From: Thermococcus chitonophagus
Lineage (GTDB): Archaea; Methanobacteriota_B; Thermococci; Thermococcales; Thermococcaceae
Length of the DNA: 64,000 nt
Direction: 5' to 3'
Assembly (NCBI RefSeq): GCF_002214605.1
Contig: NZ_CP015193.1
Coordinates: forward strand, 62,001 to 126,000
The position numbers and the translations under genes were made by a program. This document shows, in pieces, positions 46,139 through 52,701 of the stretch (positions are counted from its first letter, which is position 1; every line of letters starts with the position of its first letter). The notes below the pieces were generated by a model. The model had not been told where the DNA came from, ran no database searches, and saw only the letters and a list, made by a program, of their open reading frames with translations.

Positions 46139-46671
46139 CGCACAAGACCCGCTATCCTGTTGGCGAGCTCAAGATCCCAGGGTGTATTAACGTTCAAAGC
46201 GAGTAGCGGATTATGTAGGATGAAGAATTCTTCACCCTCAACTCCCACCGCGTTCACACCAACTATAGCGTATCCCCTGTACACGACGGGATTCAGATCC
46301 CTGGGGACTAAACTCAAGGGCAAAACACCAGTTAAGCTTATCCTTCCATTAAACTCCTTCTTAATTTCATAAACGTCTGAGGCCTTAATAAAAGGCAAAT
46401 CAGAGGAAACGCTTATGAAAGGACCAAGCTCCCTCAACAGGTAATTAATATCTTCAACGTACCCGGCCCCAGGAGTTTCAATGAACTCAATCCTTTCCTT
46501 TATGCACAGCTCCCTAGTTTTAGGGGTATGCCTAGAAACGGCCACAATGCTCTCATCAACTTTGCTAACCTCTTCGTAAACCCTCAGCACCATCGGCACC
46601 CTACCGACTTTCAGAACGGGCTTTTCCTTCCCCATTCTGCTTGACCTTCCGCCCGCCATTACTACTATCAT
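46135..46671 (-). CDS. NTP transferase, CobY-like (adenosylcobinamide-phosphate guanylyltransferase) or MobA-like
   Basis: 178 aa. The nucleotidyltransferase signature IVVMAGGRSSRMGKEKPVLKV (residues 2-22) binds GTP; FISVSSDLPFI supplies the metal-binding Asp; LNVNTPWDLELA closes the protein as in CobY. CobY transfers GMP in cobamide salvage; MobA/IspD-like roles cannot be excluded. ATG 46671 lies about 20 bp after a TATA (AGTTTATAAAGC). The frame opens at 46710 across that TATA, so the shorter start is chosen. Confidence 0.7.
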   Translation of the reverse strand: MIVVMAGGRSSRMGKEKPVLKVGRVPMVLRVYEEVSKVDESIVAVSRHTPKTRELCIKERIEFIETPGAGYVEDINYLLRELGPFISVSSDLPFIKASDVYEIKKEFNGRISLTGVLPLSLVPRDLNPVVYRGYAIVGVNAVGVEGEEFFILHNPLLALNVNTPWDLELANRIAGLVR

Positions 46672-46690
46672 CACCCAACCTAAGACCGAA

Positions 46691-46737
46691 AGCTTTATAA
46701 ACTTCAGCATGCATATGTAACATGAAGCTTACATATG
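46691..46737. promoter_or_regulatory. Bidirectional TATA and 26-bp inverted repeat before the DUF2202 gene
   Basis: GCTTTATAAAC (46692-46702) reads as a TATA on both strands. The dyad CATATGTAA-N8-TTACATATG at 46712-46737 has perfect 9-bp arms. It sits where transcription of the DUF2202 gene should start (about 25 bp after the TATA), as expected for a repressor site. Confidence 0.55.
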
Positions 46738-46753
46738 AAGGAGGTCGATGAAC

Positions 46754-47467
46754 ATGAGGAAGAAGTTGGTGGGTATTGGGGTGCTCCTGCTGGCACTCCT
46801 TGGGTTTATAGTTGGTAGCGTAGCAGCGTACAGGGGAGAGCCTGGGCCCTACCCAGGAGCCCCTCAGCTGAACCTCGCCTACACCGGCGAGCTGAGCGAA
46901 GAAGAAAAGGAAGCCCTGCTTTACATGATTGAAGAGGAGAAGCTCGCGAGGGACGTCTACTTAACATTGTACGAGGAGTACAACCTCACGATATTTGAGA
47001 TGATAGCTCAGAGTGAGCAGAGGCACATGGATGCCGTACTAATGCTGATAGAGAAGTACAACCTAACCGCACCCTCAACGCTGGATGAAGTCGGTGTATT
47101 TGAGAACCAAGAGCTCCAAGAACTCTACAACAAGCTCACAAGCATGGCAACAAACGAAGTTGAAGCACTAGAGGTTGGAGCGTTAATAGAGGAGACGGAC
47201 ATTAAGGATTTGGAGGAGTGGCTCACCAAGGTCGACAACCAAGATATAATTCAGGTGTTCGAGAACCTCATGAGGGGCAGCGAGAACCACCTGAGAGCCT
47301 TCGTCAGGAACCTCGAGATTAGAGGAGTGAGCTATGAGCCCCAAGTACTAAATGAAGACCAGGTAAATGAGATCCTTTCAAGTGAAGGACATGGGCACGG
47401 CCATGGGAAGATGTTCGGAATGAAGAGAGGGAGAGGGCCCGGAATGGGTAGGAGCCCCTTCCACTGA
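46754..47467 (+). CDS. Exported ferritin-like DUF2202 protein
   Basis: 237 aa. A signal peptide (LVGIGVLLLALLGFIVGSVAA) precedes a helical DUF2202 domain with metal-ligand-type helices: EALLYMIEEEKLARDVYLTLYEEY (E, E near 45-60) and IAQSEQRHMDAVLMLIEKY (E-x-x-H). It ends with a His/Gly/Met-rich tail GHGHGHGKMFGMKRGRG that could bind metal. The ferritin-like relation is known for the family; activity is unknown. ATG 46754 is 8 nt after GGAGGT; ATG 46748 is too close to it. Confidence 0.82.
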   Translation: MRKKLVGIGVLLLALLGFIVGSVAAYRGEPGPYPGAPQLNLAYTGELSEEEKEALLYMIEEEKLARDVYLTLYEEYNLTIFEMIAQSEQRHMDAVLMLIEKYNLTAPSTLDEVGVFENQELQELYNKLTSMATNEVEALEVGALIEETDIKDLEEWLTKVDNQDIIQVFENLMRGSENHLRAFVRNLEIRGVSYEPQVLNEDQVNEILSSEGHGHGHGKMFGMKRGRGPGMGRSPFH

Positions 47468-47490
47468 TTATATTTTTGAGGTGAGGTATT

Positions 47491-48096
47491 ATGAAAGCTT
47501 CTGCATTAATTAGAGGTATAATCGATCTTTTGCTCACCATAACGTTCATCATAATTGCAATCTCTGGAATAGCCCTTCATTTAGCCCCAAGCGGTAGAAT
47601 TGCAGAATCCATAGGCTGGACTTTCCTAGGATTAAATAAGGACTCATGGGAAACCATACATACCTACCTTGGATTCGTGATGATAGGTTTAGTAGCCCTT
47701 CACCTGCTCATAGGATTCAACAGCATGATAACGATGCTCAGGATGGGCCTGAAAAAGTCAAAGATAAGGGGAATAGCTGGGATATTCCTATCCCTGATTG
47801 TGCTGTCCGCTGGATACATAGCCTTTGCCAACTATACAGCTGAAGAAAGCGAAGATACCTCAGAGTCATACGAGGAAGAAAGCCCGATAACGGGCCAAAT
47901 GCTGAAGTACTATACCGTTCAAGAGCTCGCCGACTACTTCAACGTTTCAGTTGACGCATTAATAGAAAAGCTAAGGGAAAAGGGCATTGAGTGCACACCA
48001 GAAACTAAGCTTGCAGAGATAGAGTACGAATATGGACTCGACAGGGAAGAGCTGAAGGCAATGCTTGAAGAGATTATCAATGAACTTCGTGGATAA
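47491..48096 (+). CDS. DUF4405-type membrane protein with cytoplasmic or external tail
   Basis: 201 aa with three transmembrane helices (about residues 8-30, 54-78, 92-113). Histidines in IALHLAP, ETIHTYLGF and ALHLLIGF lie in the membrane part, as in b-type-cytochrome-like DUF4405 proteins, so haem binding is possible. The soluble C-terminus carries a helix-turn-helix-like segment (TVQELADYFNVSVDALIEKLREKGIECTPETKLAEI). It is 23 bp downstream of the DUF2202 gene, SD GAGGTGAGG, and probably cotranscribed with it. Confidence 0.72.
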   Translation: MKASALIRGIIDLLLTITFIIIAISGIALHLAPSGRIAESIGWTFLGLNKDSWETIHTYLGFVMIGLVALHLLIGFNSMITMLRMGLKKSKIRGIAGIFLSLIVLSAGYIAFANYTAEESEDTSESYEEESPITGQMLKYYTVQELADYFNVSVDALIEKLREKGIECTPETKLAEIEYEYGLDREELKAMLEEIINELRG

Positions 48097-48155
48097 ACCT
48101 TTTCTTCTTTTCCTAAAAAATAATAAGGAGGGCAGTATAGTGGGGAATGATAACC

Positions 48156-48446
48156 ATGGTAAAAGCGGAGGAGCTAGTGACGATCGCGGATGCACTGGCA
48201 AACCCCGTCAGACTTAAAATTCTCAAGCTTCTCTGCGAGAAGGAGTGGTACGTTTATGAGCTAGCCAAGGTTCTCGGCATTTCTAGGCAACTCCTGTACC
48301 TCCACTTAAGGAAGCTTGAAAAAGCGGGATTAGTGGAGAGCGAGCTTAGGTTGGAAGAGGGAGATCCCAGAGCGAAGAAGTATTATAGGGCAAAGAAGTT
48401 TAGGATAGTTATAGATAATGAAACGATAAAAGGATTGGAGGTGTGA
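48156..48446 (+). CDS. ArsR-family winged-helix regulator
   Basis: 96 aa: EELVTIADALANPVRLKILKLLCEKEWYVYELAKVLGISRQLLYLHLRKLEKAGLVESEL is a standard ArsR-type wHTH, followed by RAKKYYRAKKFRIVID as the wing/dimer segment. There are no Cys metal sites. It is third in the DUF2202-DUF4405 cluster and could control it. ATG 48156 is preferred to 48147, where GGGGA is too close. The gap before it is about 60 bp. Confidence 0.85.
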   Translation: MVKAEELVTIADALANPVRLKILKLLCEKEWYVYELAKVLGISRQLLYLHLRKLEKAGLVESELRLEEGDPRAKKYYRAKKFRIVIDNETIKGLEV

Positions 48447-48448
48447 AC

Positions 48449-48649
48449 ATGCCTTGGGGAGGTTCAACTCCAAGTGGTTGGATTTCTGTAGCTATCGAGT
48501 TGATAATTCTCGTCATCTTGATATTCGCAGTTTATCAAGCTAATAAAACGTTAAACGAGCTTAAGCTTGAACTTAATAACCTCAAGAAAATGCTTGAAGA
48601 CGTAAAGAAGGATACAGAGGAAACCAGAAAGAAGCTTGAGGAAGTCTAA
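48449..48649 (+). CDS. Small membrane protein with coiled-coil tail
   Basis: 66 aa: one transmembrane helix (about residues 10-27, WISVAIELIILVILIFAVYQ) and a long charged coiled coil (LNELKLELNNLKKMLEDVKKDTEETRKKLEEV). ATG 48449 follows GGAGGTG by 5 nt, within the end of the regulator gene (stop 48446). It may tether or sense for the upstream regulator, but the role is unknown. Confidence 0.65.
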   Translation: MPWGGSTPSGWISVAIELIILVILIFAVYQANKTLNELKLELNNLKKMLEDVKKDTEETRKKLEEV

Positions 48650-48659
48650 ATTCCCAATG

Positions 48660-48718
48660 ATTACAGTAAAAACTGTAATAAAAATTACAGATCTATTTGC
48701 TACAGGTTGAACTGTAAT
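48660..48718. repeat. Array of YTACAG-N6-CTGTAA inverted repeats
   Basis: ATTACAGTAAAAACTGTAAT (48660-48679) is a perfect 20-bp dyad. CTACAG-GTTGAA-CTGTAA (48700-48717) is a second dyad with the same 6-bp spacer. A TTACAG half-site lies between them (48685-48690). The full sites start 39 bp apart. They lie between convergent genes, so they do not serve an obvious promoter; ATG 48721 opens only a 24-codon frame. Confidence 0.6.
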
Positions 48719-48826
48719 TGATGCTCTTTCATCCAAACACCTACAATTGGCGAGGAATTGAACGCGGAATATCCTTTTTCCCAGGGCTAGAGTAAGTGGA
48801 GGTGAATATAAGAAGAAGCAAAAAGG

Positions 48827-50059
48827 TCAAGCCCCAAACTTCTCACTCCTGTTCATGAGATCCATCATTATGGGCACTATGTCGTGACCCCTTATCCTTC
48901 CAAGCCCTCCACGCATTGCCTCCCTTTCACCAAAGCTCTCCGTGTAGTCTGGCCTAACTCCTCCTCCCGCAATCAGGAGGGGCACCGGATCACCGCTGTG
49001 ATTCTTAACCTCACATGGCGTTGAGTGGTCTCCAGTTATTGCTATAACGACCTCATCAAAGTTAACGTGGTCAACTATGTAACCTATCATCCTATCGGCC
49101 TTCTCTATCATCTCAGCCTTAAGCTTTGGATTGTTGTCGTGACCAGCTGCATCAGTAGGCTTGAAGTGGACGAACACGAAGTCATAGTCCTTCAACAGCT
49201 CTACAGCTTTCTTGGCCTTCGCCATCTCATTGGTGTTATACTCTCCTGTTGCACCCTCAGGAGTGTACACATCGAAGCCTATGGCCCTTGCAACTCCCTT
49301 CACTAACGCTACTGCAACAACTGCCCCAGCCTTAACCTTCCACTGCTCCGTGAACTTCATAGGAATATCGGGATAAGTTCCAGCTCCCCTAATCAGGAGG
49401 TAGTTTGCGACTGGCTTCCCTTCCTTCCTTCTCTTCTCGTTTATCGGGTGCTTCTCCAAGACCTCGTGAGCCTTCTTTACGAACTCCTCAAGGATTTCGG
49501 CAACCTTCCTGCTCTCCTCGTCTTCCCAGTCAAACTTGTGAGGAGGCTTTCCTTCAACGTGGGGATCGTTCTCTCCAACCTTGTAGCCCTTGGCCATTCC
49601 CTTTAAGACGAGGACGGCCCTGTGGCCTGTTGCACCCTTGAATATGAAGTCAACACCTATATCGACCTGCTCCTGAATAGCCTTGGCGAGCTCATGGGCC
49701 TCCTCAGTGCTAATCCTGCCTGCCCTCCTGTCAACTATTATGCCGTTCTCCATGGTCGCGAAGTTTACTCTGAAAGCGAGATCGTCTTCATCCAAGTCGA
49801 GGCCAACACCCAATGCCTCAAAGAAGCCCCTTCCCCTATACGTCTTGTAGGGATCGTAGCCGAAGATGCTCAAGTGGGCGGTATCACTTCCAGCCGGCTG
49901 GCCGGGCTTTATTGGATCCTGCTGGCCGAGAATTCCGATTTTAGCAAGTTTATCCATGTTTGGGGTGTTGGCGTATTCAAGGGGCGTTTTGCCGTTGAAT
50001 TCCTTTATGGGCCTGTCCCCAAGGCCGTCTATAATTATAAGAATTCCCTTCCTCTGCAC
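48827..50059 (-). CDS. apgM: 2,3-bisphosphoglycerate-independent phosphoglycerate mutase, archaeal type
   Basis: 410 aa alkaline-phosphatase-superfamily mutase. Motifs: GILIIIDGLGDRPI (metal Asp), DPIKPGQPAGSDTAHLSIFGYDPY with the phospho-accepting Ser in SDTAH, HFKPTDAAGHD, and ITGDHSTPCEVKNHSGDPVPLLIAGGG. It interconverts 3- and 2-phosphoglycerate. The frame opens at ATG 50086, but GTG 50059 has GGTGAT 5 nt upstream and gives the family's normal N-terminus. Confidence 0.95.
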   Translation of the reverse strand: MQRKGILIIIDGLGDRPIKEFNGKTPLEYANTPNMDKLAKIGILGQQDPIKPGQPAGSDTAHLSIFGYDPYKTYRGRGFFEALGVGLDLDEDDLAFRVNFATMENGIIVDRRAGRISTEEAHELAKAIQEQVDIGVDFIFKGATGHRAVLVLKGMAKGYKVGENDPHVEGKPPHKFDWEDEESRKVAEILEEFVKKAHEVLEKHPINEKRRKEGKPVANYLLIRGAGTYPDIPMKFTEQWKVKAGAVVAVALVKGVARAIGFDVYTPEGATGEYNTNEMAKAKKAVELLKDYDFVFVHFKPTDAAGHDNNPKLKAEMIEKADRMIGYIVDHVNFDEVVIAITGDHSTPCEVKNHSGDPVPLLIAGGGVRPDYTESFGEREAMRGGLGRIRGHDIVPIMMDLMNRSEKFGA

Positions 50060-50125
50060 GTTTATCACCAAGGGTGGATGTAGCATCTAGCTTATTAACC
50101 CTTCGAAGTCCAGAACTATAATTAT

Positions 50126-50148
50126 GATTATAATAACCGCGATTATAA
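50126..50148. promoter_or_regulatory. Direct repeat GATTATAA x2 in the apgM upstream region
   Basis: GATTATAA occurs at 50126-50133 and 50141-50148, 15 bp apart, in an A/T-rich tract about 70-90 bp upstream of apgM. One copy may be a TATA box (minus TTATAATC). The remaining 50150-50305 holds only the short frame at 50228. Confidence 0.3.
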
Positions 50149-50227
50149 AATTTGTGAACGAAAGAGGATTTTAAACTAGCCTTTGACCTAAGCGATATAG
50201 AAGAGCTGATGCGTGGGGGAAGAGAAA

Positions 50228-50311
50228 GTGTTTAACCGCAACTTCCCGCTGATTTTGACCTTAATATTCCTTTCAACGTTCGTAGTGGCAAACTCCTGCT
50301 ATAGATTATAA
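50228..50311 (+). CDS. Possible 27-aa hydrophobic micropeptide
   Basis: GTG 50228 after GGGGGAAGAGAAA opens [27 protein letters not shown], ending TAA at 50309-50311. It looks like an isolated signal peptide with one Cys and may be the remnant of a lost exported protein or a small membrane peptide. It overlaps the end of the methyltransferase gene convergently. Support is weak (SD and hydrophobicity only). Confidence 0.25.
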   Translation: MFNRNFPLILTLIFLSTFVVANSCYRL

Positions 50312-51205
50312 GCTGAATTCCCGAAGAATGAATTCAGCTATAGCCTTCGCAAGGGGAGGAGGGACGGCCTCACCGATGCTGTCGAACTGAACCTTTCTCC
50401 CTCCCAGGAAAACGAAGTCATCGGAAAAGCCCATCAGCCTCGCCTGCTCCCTAACAGTTAACGGCCTGTCCTCGAAGGGATGAATGAACCTGCTGTTTCC
50501 CCTAACGGTTGGAGCGGGCTTGTAGGGATGGAGCCTCACCCAGTTCTGGAACCTTCCAAACCTCTGTGCAGCCTGGCCCCATCTCAGGTAGGGTATCTTC
50601 CTTCCAACCTTTCCCGGAGGGCTCCAGAGCTCGTTGTTTGGAGCATTTATGGGAACGTCCTTGAGAACGTCCCAAACTTTCCTAGGGCCCTTAACCTTCC
50701 TGGGCTTGAGCTCTATGTTTGATATAAATACTCTCCTCCTGATCTGGGGAACACCATAGTCTAAAGCATTTAGTACATTGAAGTAAACATCGTACCCAGC
50801 TTTCTCAAACTCCTTCCTTAAGTACTTCTCGACTTCCATAATCTGAGGAACGTTCTCCATGACGAAGACCTTAGGCTTTAGAACTTTAACGAACCTTATG
50901 AACTCCAAAACTAGCCTTCCAATGGGATCCCTGTACAACCTGTCCCCGGGCTCTTCCATTCTCCTCTGACTTATAGCAGTAAAGGGCTCGCATGGAGGCC
51001 CTCCAATTACAACGTCTACCTCCCCAAACTCCCTGGGATCTACCAGCTTTATATCCTGGGCTACAACTTTGACCCCAGGGAAGTTATAGGAGTAGGTCTT
51101 GGCCTTGGGCTTGAAGTTCTCTACCGCACCAACGATCTCGAACCCAGAAAGTTTAAAGCCGAGAGAAAAGCCCCCAGCTCCAGCAAATAAATCCAAAACT
51201 CTCAT
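50306..51205 (-). CDS. DNA (cytosine-5) methyltransferase, orphan
   Basis: 299 aa. Motif [15 protein letters not shown], motif [13 protein letters not shown] with the catalytic Cys (Glu-Pro replaces the usual Gln-Gly), motif [11 protein letters not shown], motif [12 protein letters not shown], motif [16 protein letters not shown]. The target-recognition region (about 170-240) is short. No restriction endonuclease is adjacent. Its ATG overlaps the rpoL stop (ATGA), making it the last gene of the helicase-csl4-DUF2067-rpoL operon. The longer TTG start at 51226 is rejected. Confidence 0.88.
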   Translation of the reverse strand: MRVLDLFAGAGGFSLGFKLSGFEIVGAVENFKPKAKTYSYNFPGVKVVAQDIKLVDPREFGEVDVVIGGPPCEPFTAISQRRMEEPGDRLYRDPIGRLVLEFIRFVKVLKPKVFVMENVPQIMEVEKYLRKEFEKAGYDVYFNVLNALDYGVPQIRRRVFISNIELKPRKVKGPRKVWDVLKDVPINAPNNELWSPPGKVGRKIPYLRWGQAAQRFGRFQNWVRLHPYKPAPTVRGNSRFIHPFEDRPLTVREQARLMGFSDDFVFLGGRKVQFDSIGEAVPPPLAKAIAEFILREFSL

Positions 51206-51489
51206 TTCTTTATCGCCTTTTCCCAAGCATCAAGGACTTCCTTGGCCCTCTCGAATATCTTCTTCGCCGCCTCCTCTAGGGCCTGCTCGGGGGTAACTTT
51301 CCCGTCAGTAACTACCCTGAATCTAGGCTTCCTCGCCATTGTTACTGGGTGCTCTATCGTGTAAGCCGTGAACTTGACGTGAGGATTCTCTCTGAGAGTC
51401 TCCACCAGCAAGTTGGCGAACGTGTGATCTTCACCTTCCAAGTAAAATTCAAGCAGGTTCTCCTCCTTCTTTATGACCTCTATCTTCAT
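51202..51489 (-). CDS. rpoL: DNA-directed RNA polymerase subunit L
   Basis: 95 aa, Rpb11-like: [48 protein letters not shown] is the conserved alpha-like dimerisation motif that pairs with RpoD. ATG 51489 follows GGTGAGG; the frame extends 5 codons further. The 5' end overlaps the DUF2067 gene by 41 bp. Confidence 0.95.
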   Translation of the reverse strand: MKIEVIKKEENLLEFYLEGEDHTFANLLVETLRENPHVKFTAYTIEHPVTMARKPRFRVVTDGKVTPEQALEEAAKKIFERAKEVLDAWEKAIKK

Positions 51490-52108
51490 CATCCTCACCC
51501 TCAAGATACCTTAAGAGTTCCTCTAAGGCCTGCTCCTTGTTCTTTATTAGTTCGTATTTAAACTTATCCTCCTTGTACTCGGCCAACCTCAAATCGACGA
51601 GAAGGTCAAGGAGCTCTTCGGGGTCGATGTCGTAAACCACTGAGACCGGAGCAACTACCTCCCTGATCTGTCTCGTGGTCTGTAGGGCTATCTGGTTTAC
51701 GACCTCGTTGAGCTTCTTCACGAGCTCGACGATCTCCCTCCAAGGCATTGAAGTCTTTATGTACTCATCCTTTACTTCGACCCTCTCTCCCATCAGCTCT
51801 AAAGCCCTTATCAGAATAGGAAGGGAAACGTTGGCACTAGCTTCCCTGAATATGTCATCCGGAGAGTACGTGAAGAGCCCCTGTCTGTCAGGATGGAGTC
51901 TCCCCCTAACCCTCTTGTGGGCCTCCCTAATGGCCCTTAGGGCCTCCCTTATCTCATCCTTGGTTCCCTGAACGTTAACCTTAAGGGAGTTTAGCTTGCC
52001 GTGGATGTAGACGAATGCAGAGAGATTTAATCTTTGAACCTCCTTCATGAACTCCTCTTTCTCGACGTCATCCCTCACGTGGATGACTATGACCTTCTTG
52101 GCCCTCAT
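51449..52108 (-). CDS. DUF2067 family protein (archaeal, exosome/rpoL operon)
   Basis: 219 aa. It starts [48 protein letters not shown], a ferredoxin-like possible RNA-binding fold, then a helical region and a very acidic tail ([16 protein letters not shown]). The family is archaeal and habitually between csl4 and rpoL; its activity is unknown. The ATG overlaps the csl4 stop by 4 bp. Confidence 0.8.
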   Translation of the reverse strand: MRAKKVIVIHVRDDVEKEEFMKEVQRLNLSAFVYIHGKLNSLKVNVQGTKDEIREALRAIREAHKRVRGRLHPDRQGLFTYSPDDIFREASANVSLPILIRALELMGERVEVKDEYIKTSMPWREIVELVKKLNEVVNQIALQTTRQIREVVAPVSVVYDIDPEELLDLLVDLRLAEYKEDKFKYELIKNKEQALEELLRYLEGEDDEDRGHKEGGEPA

Positions 52109-52701
52109 AGTTTCACCTTCCTGTAGAGTGTGGAAAGTTTTCTCGTCTCAACGTTCCCGCACTTCGGGCAGACGAGCTGGTTGCCCTTTCTAACTAGGGG
52201 AGTCCTGCACTTGGAGCAGAGAGCGTAGACAACCCCAAGGTCAGGATCCTTTGTCGTCAGCTGGATCGGGCTTTTCTCATCTGTTATAACTCTCGCCCTT
52301 ACTATGTCTCCTATCTTAAACTCGTTTTTCAAATCCTCAACGAAGCCGTCCTTGACCTGAGAGATATGTATTCCGGCGAGCTTTGATGTGGCTATCTCTC
52401 TGTTGTCCCTGCCTTCAATCTTTATCATCCTCAGGAGAACGGCCTGCTGCTTAACATCTATAACCCTAGCGTACACTATGTCCCCCACTTTCGGGATTGG
52501 TGGTGTGGAGGATGCAGGCTTGAGGCTTATCTCTATCTTGTCCTTGTCTATCTTCACCCAGCCAGCCCTTGCCGAATAGAGGTTGCCATCCTCGACTATG
52601 ACCCCATCCCCAGGAAGGTACTCCTCTATCACACCGAGGTAGTCCCCAGGAAGAACGAAATCCCCTTCCTTCACTGTCCTCCTCTTTTGCTCCTCATCCA
52701 A
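52105..52701 (-). CDS. csl4: Exosome RNA-binding subunit Csl4
   Basis: 198 aa: N-terminal domain (EGDFVLPGDYLGVIEEYLPGDGVI), central S1 domain (VGDIVYARVIDVKQQAVLLRMIKIEG ... AGIHISQVKDGFVEDLKNEFKIGDIVRARVI), C-terminal zinc ribbon (CSKCRTPL ... CPKCGN). Csl4 caps the archaeal exosome and recruits DnaG. The start lies within the last 31 bp of the helicase gene. Confidence 0.95.
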   Translation of the reverse strand: MDEEQKRRTVKEGDFVLPGDYLGVIEEYLPGDGVIVEDGNLYSARAGWVKIDKDKIEISLKPASSTPPIPKVGDIVYARVIDVKQQAVLLRMIKIEGRDNREIATSKLAGIHISQVKDGFVEDLKNEFKIGDIVRARVITDEKSPIQLTTKDPDLGVVYALCSKCRTPLVRKGNQLVCPKCGNVETRKLSTLYRKVKL

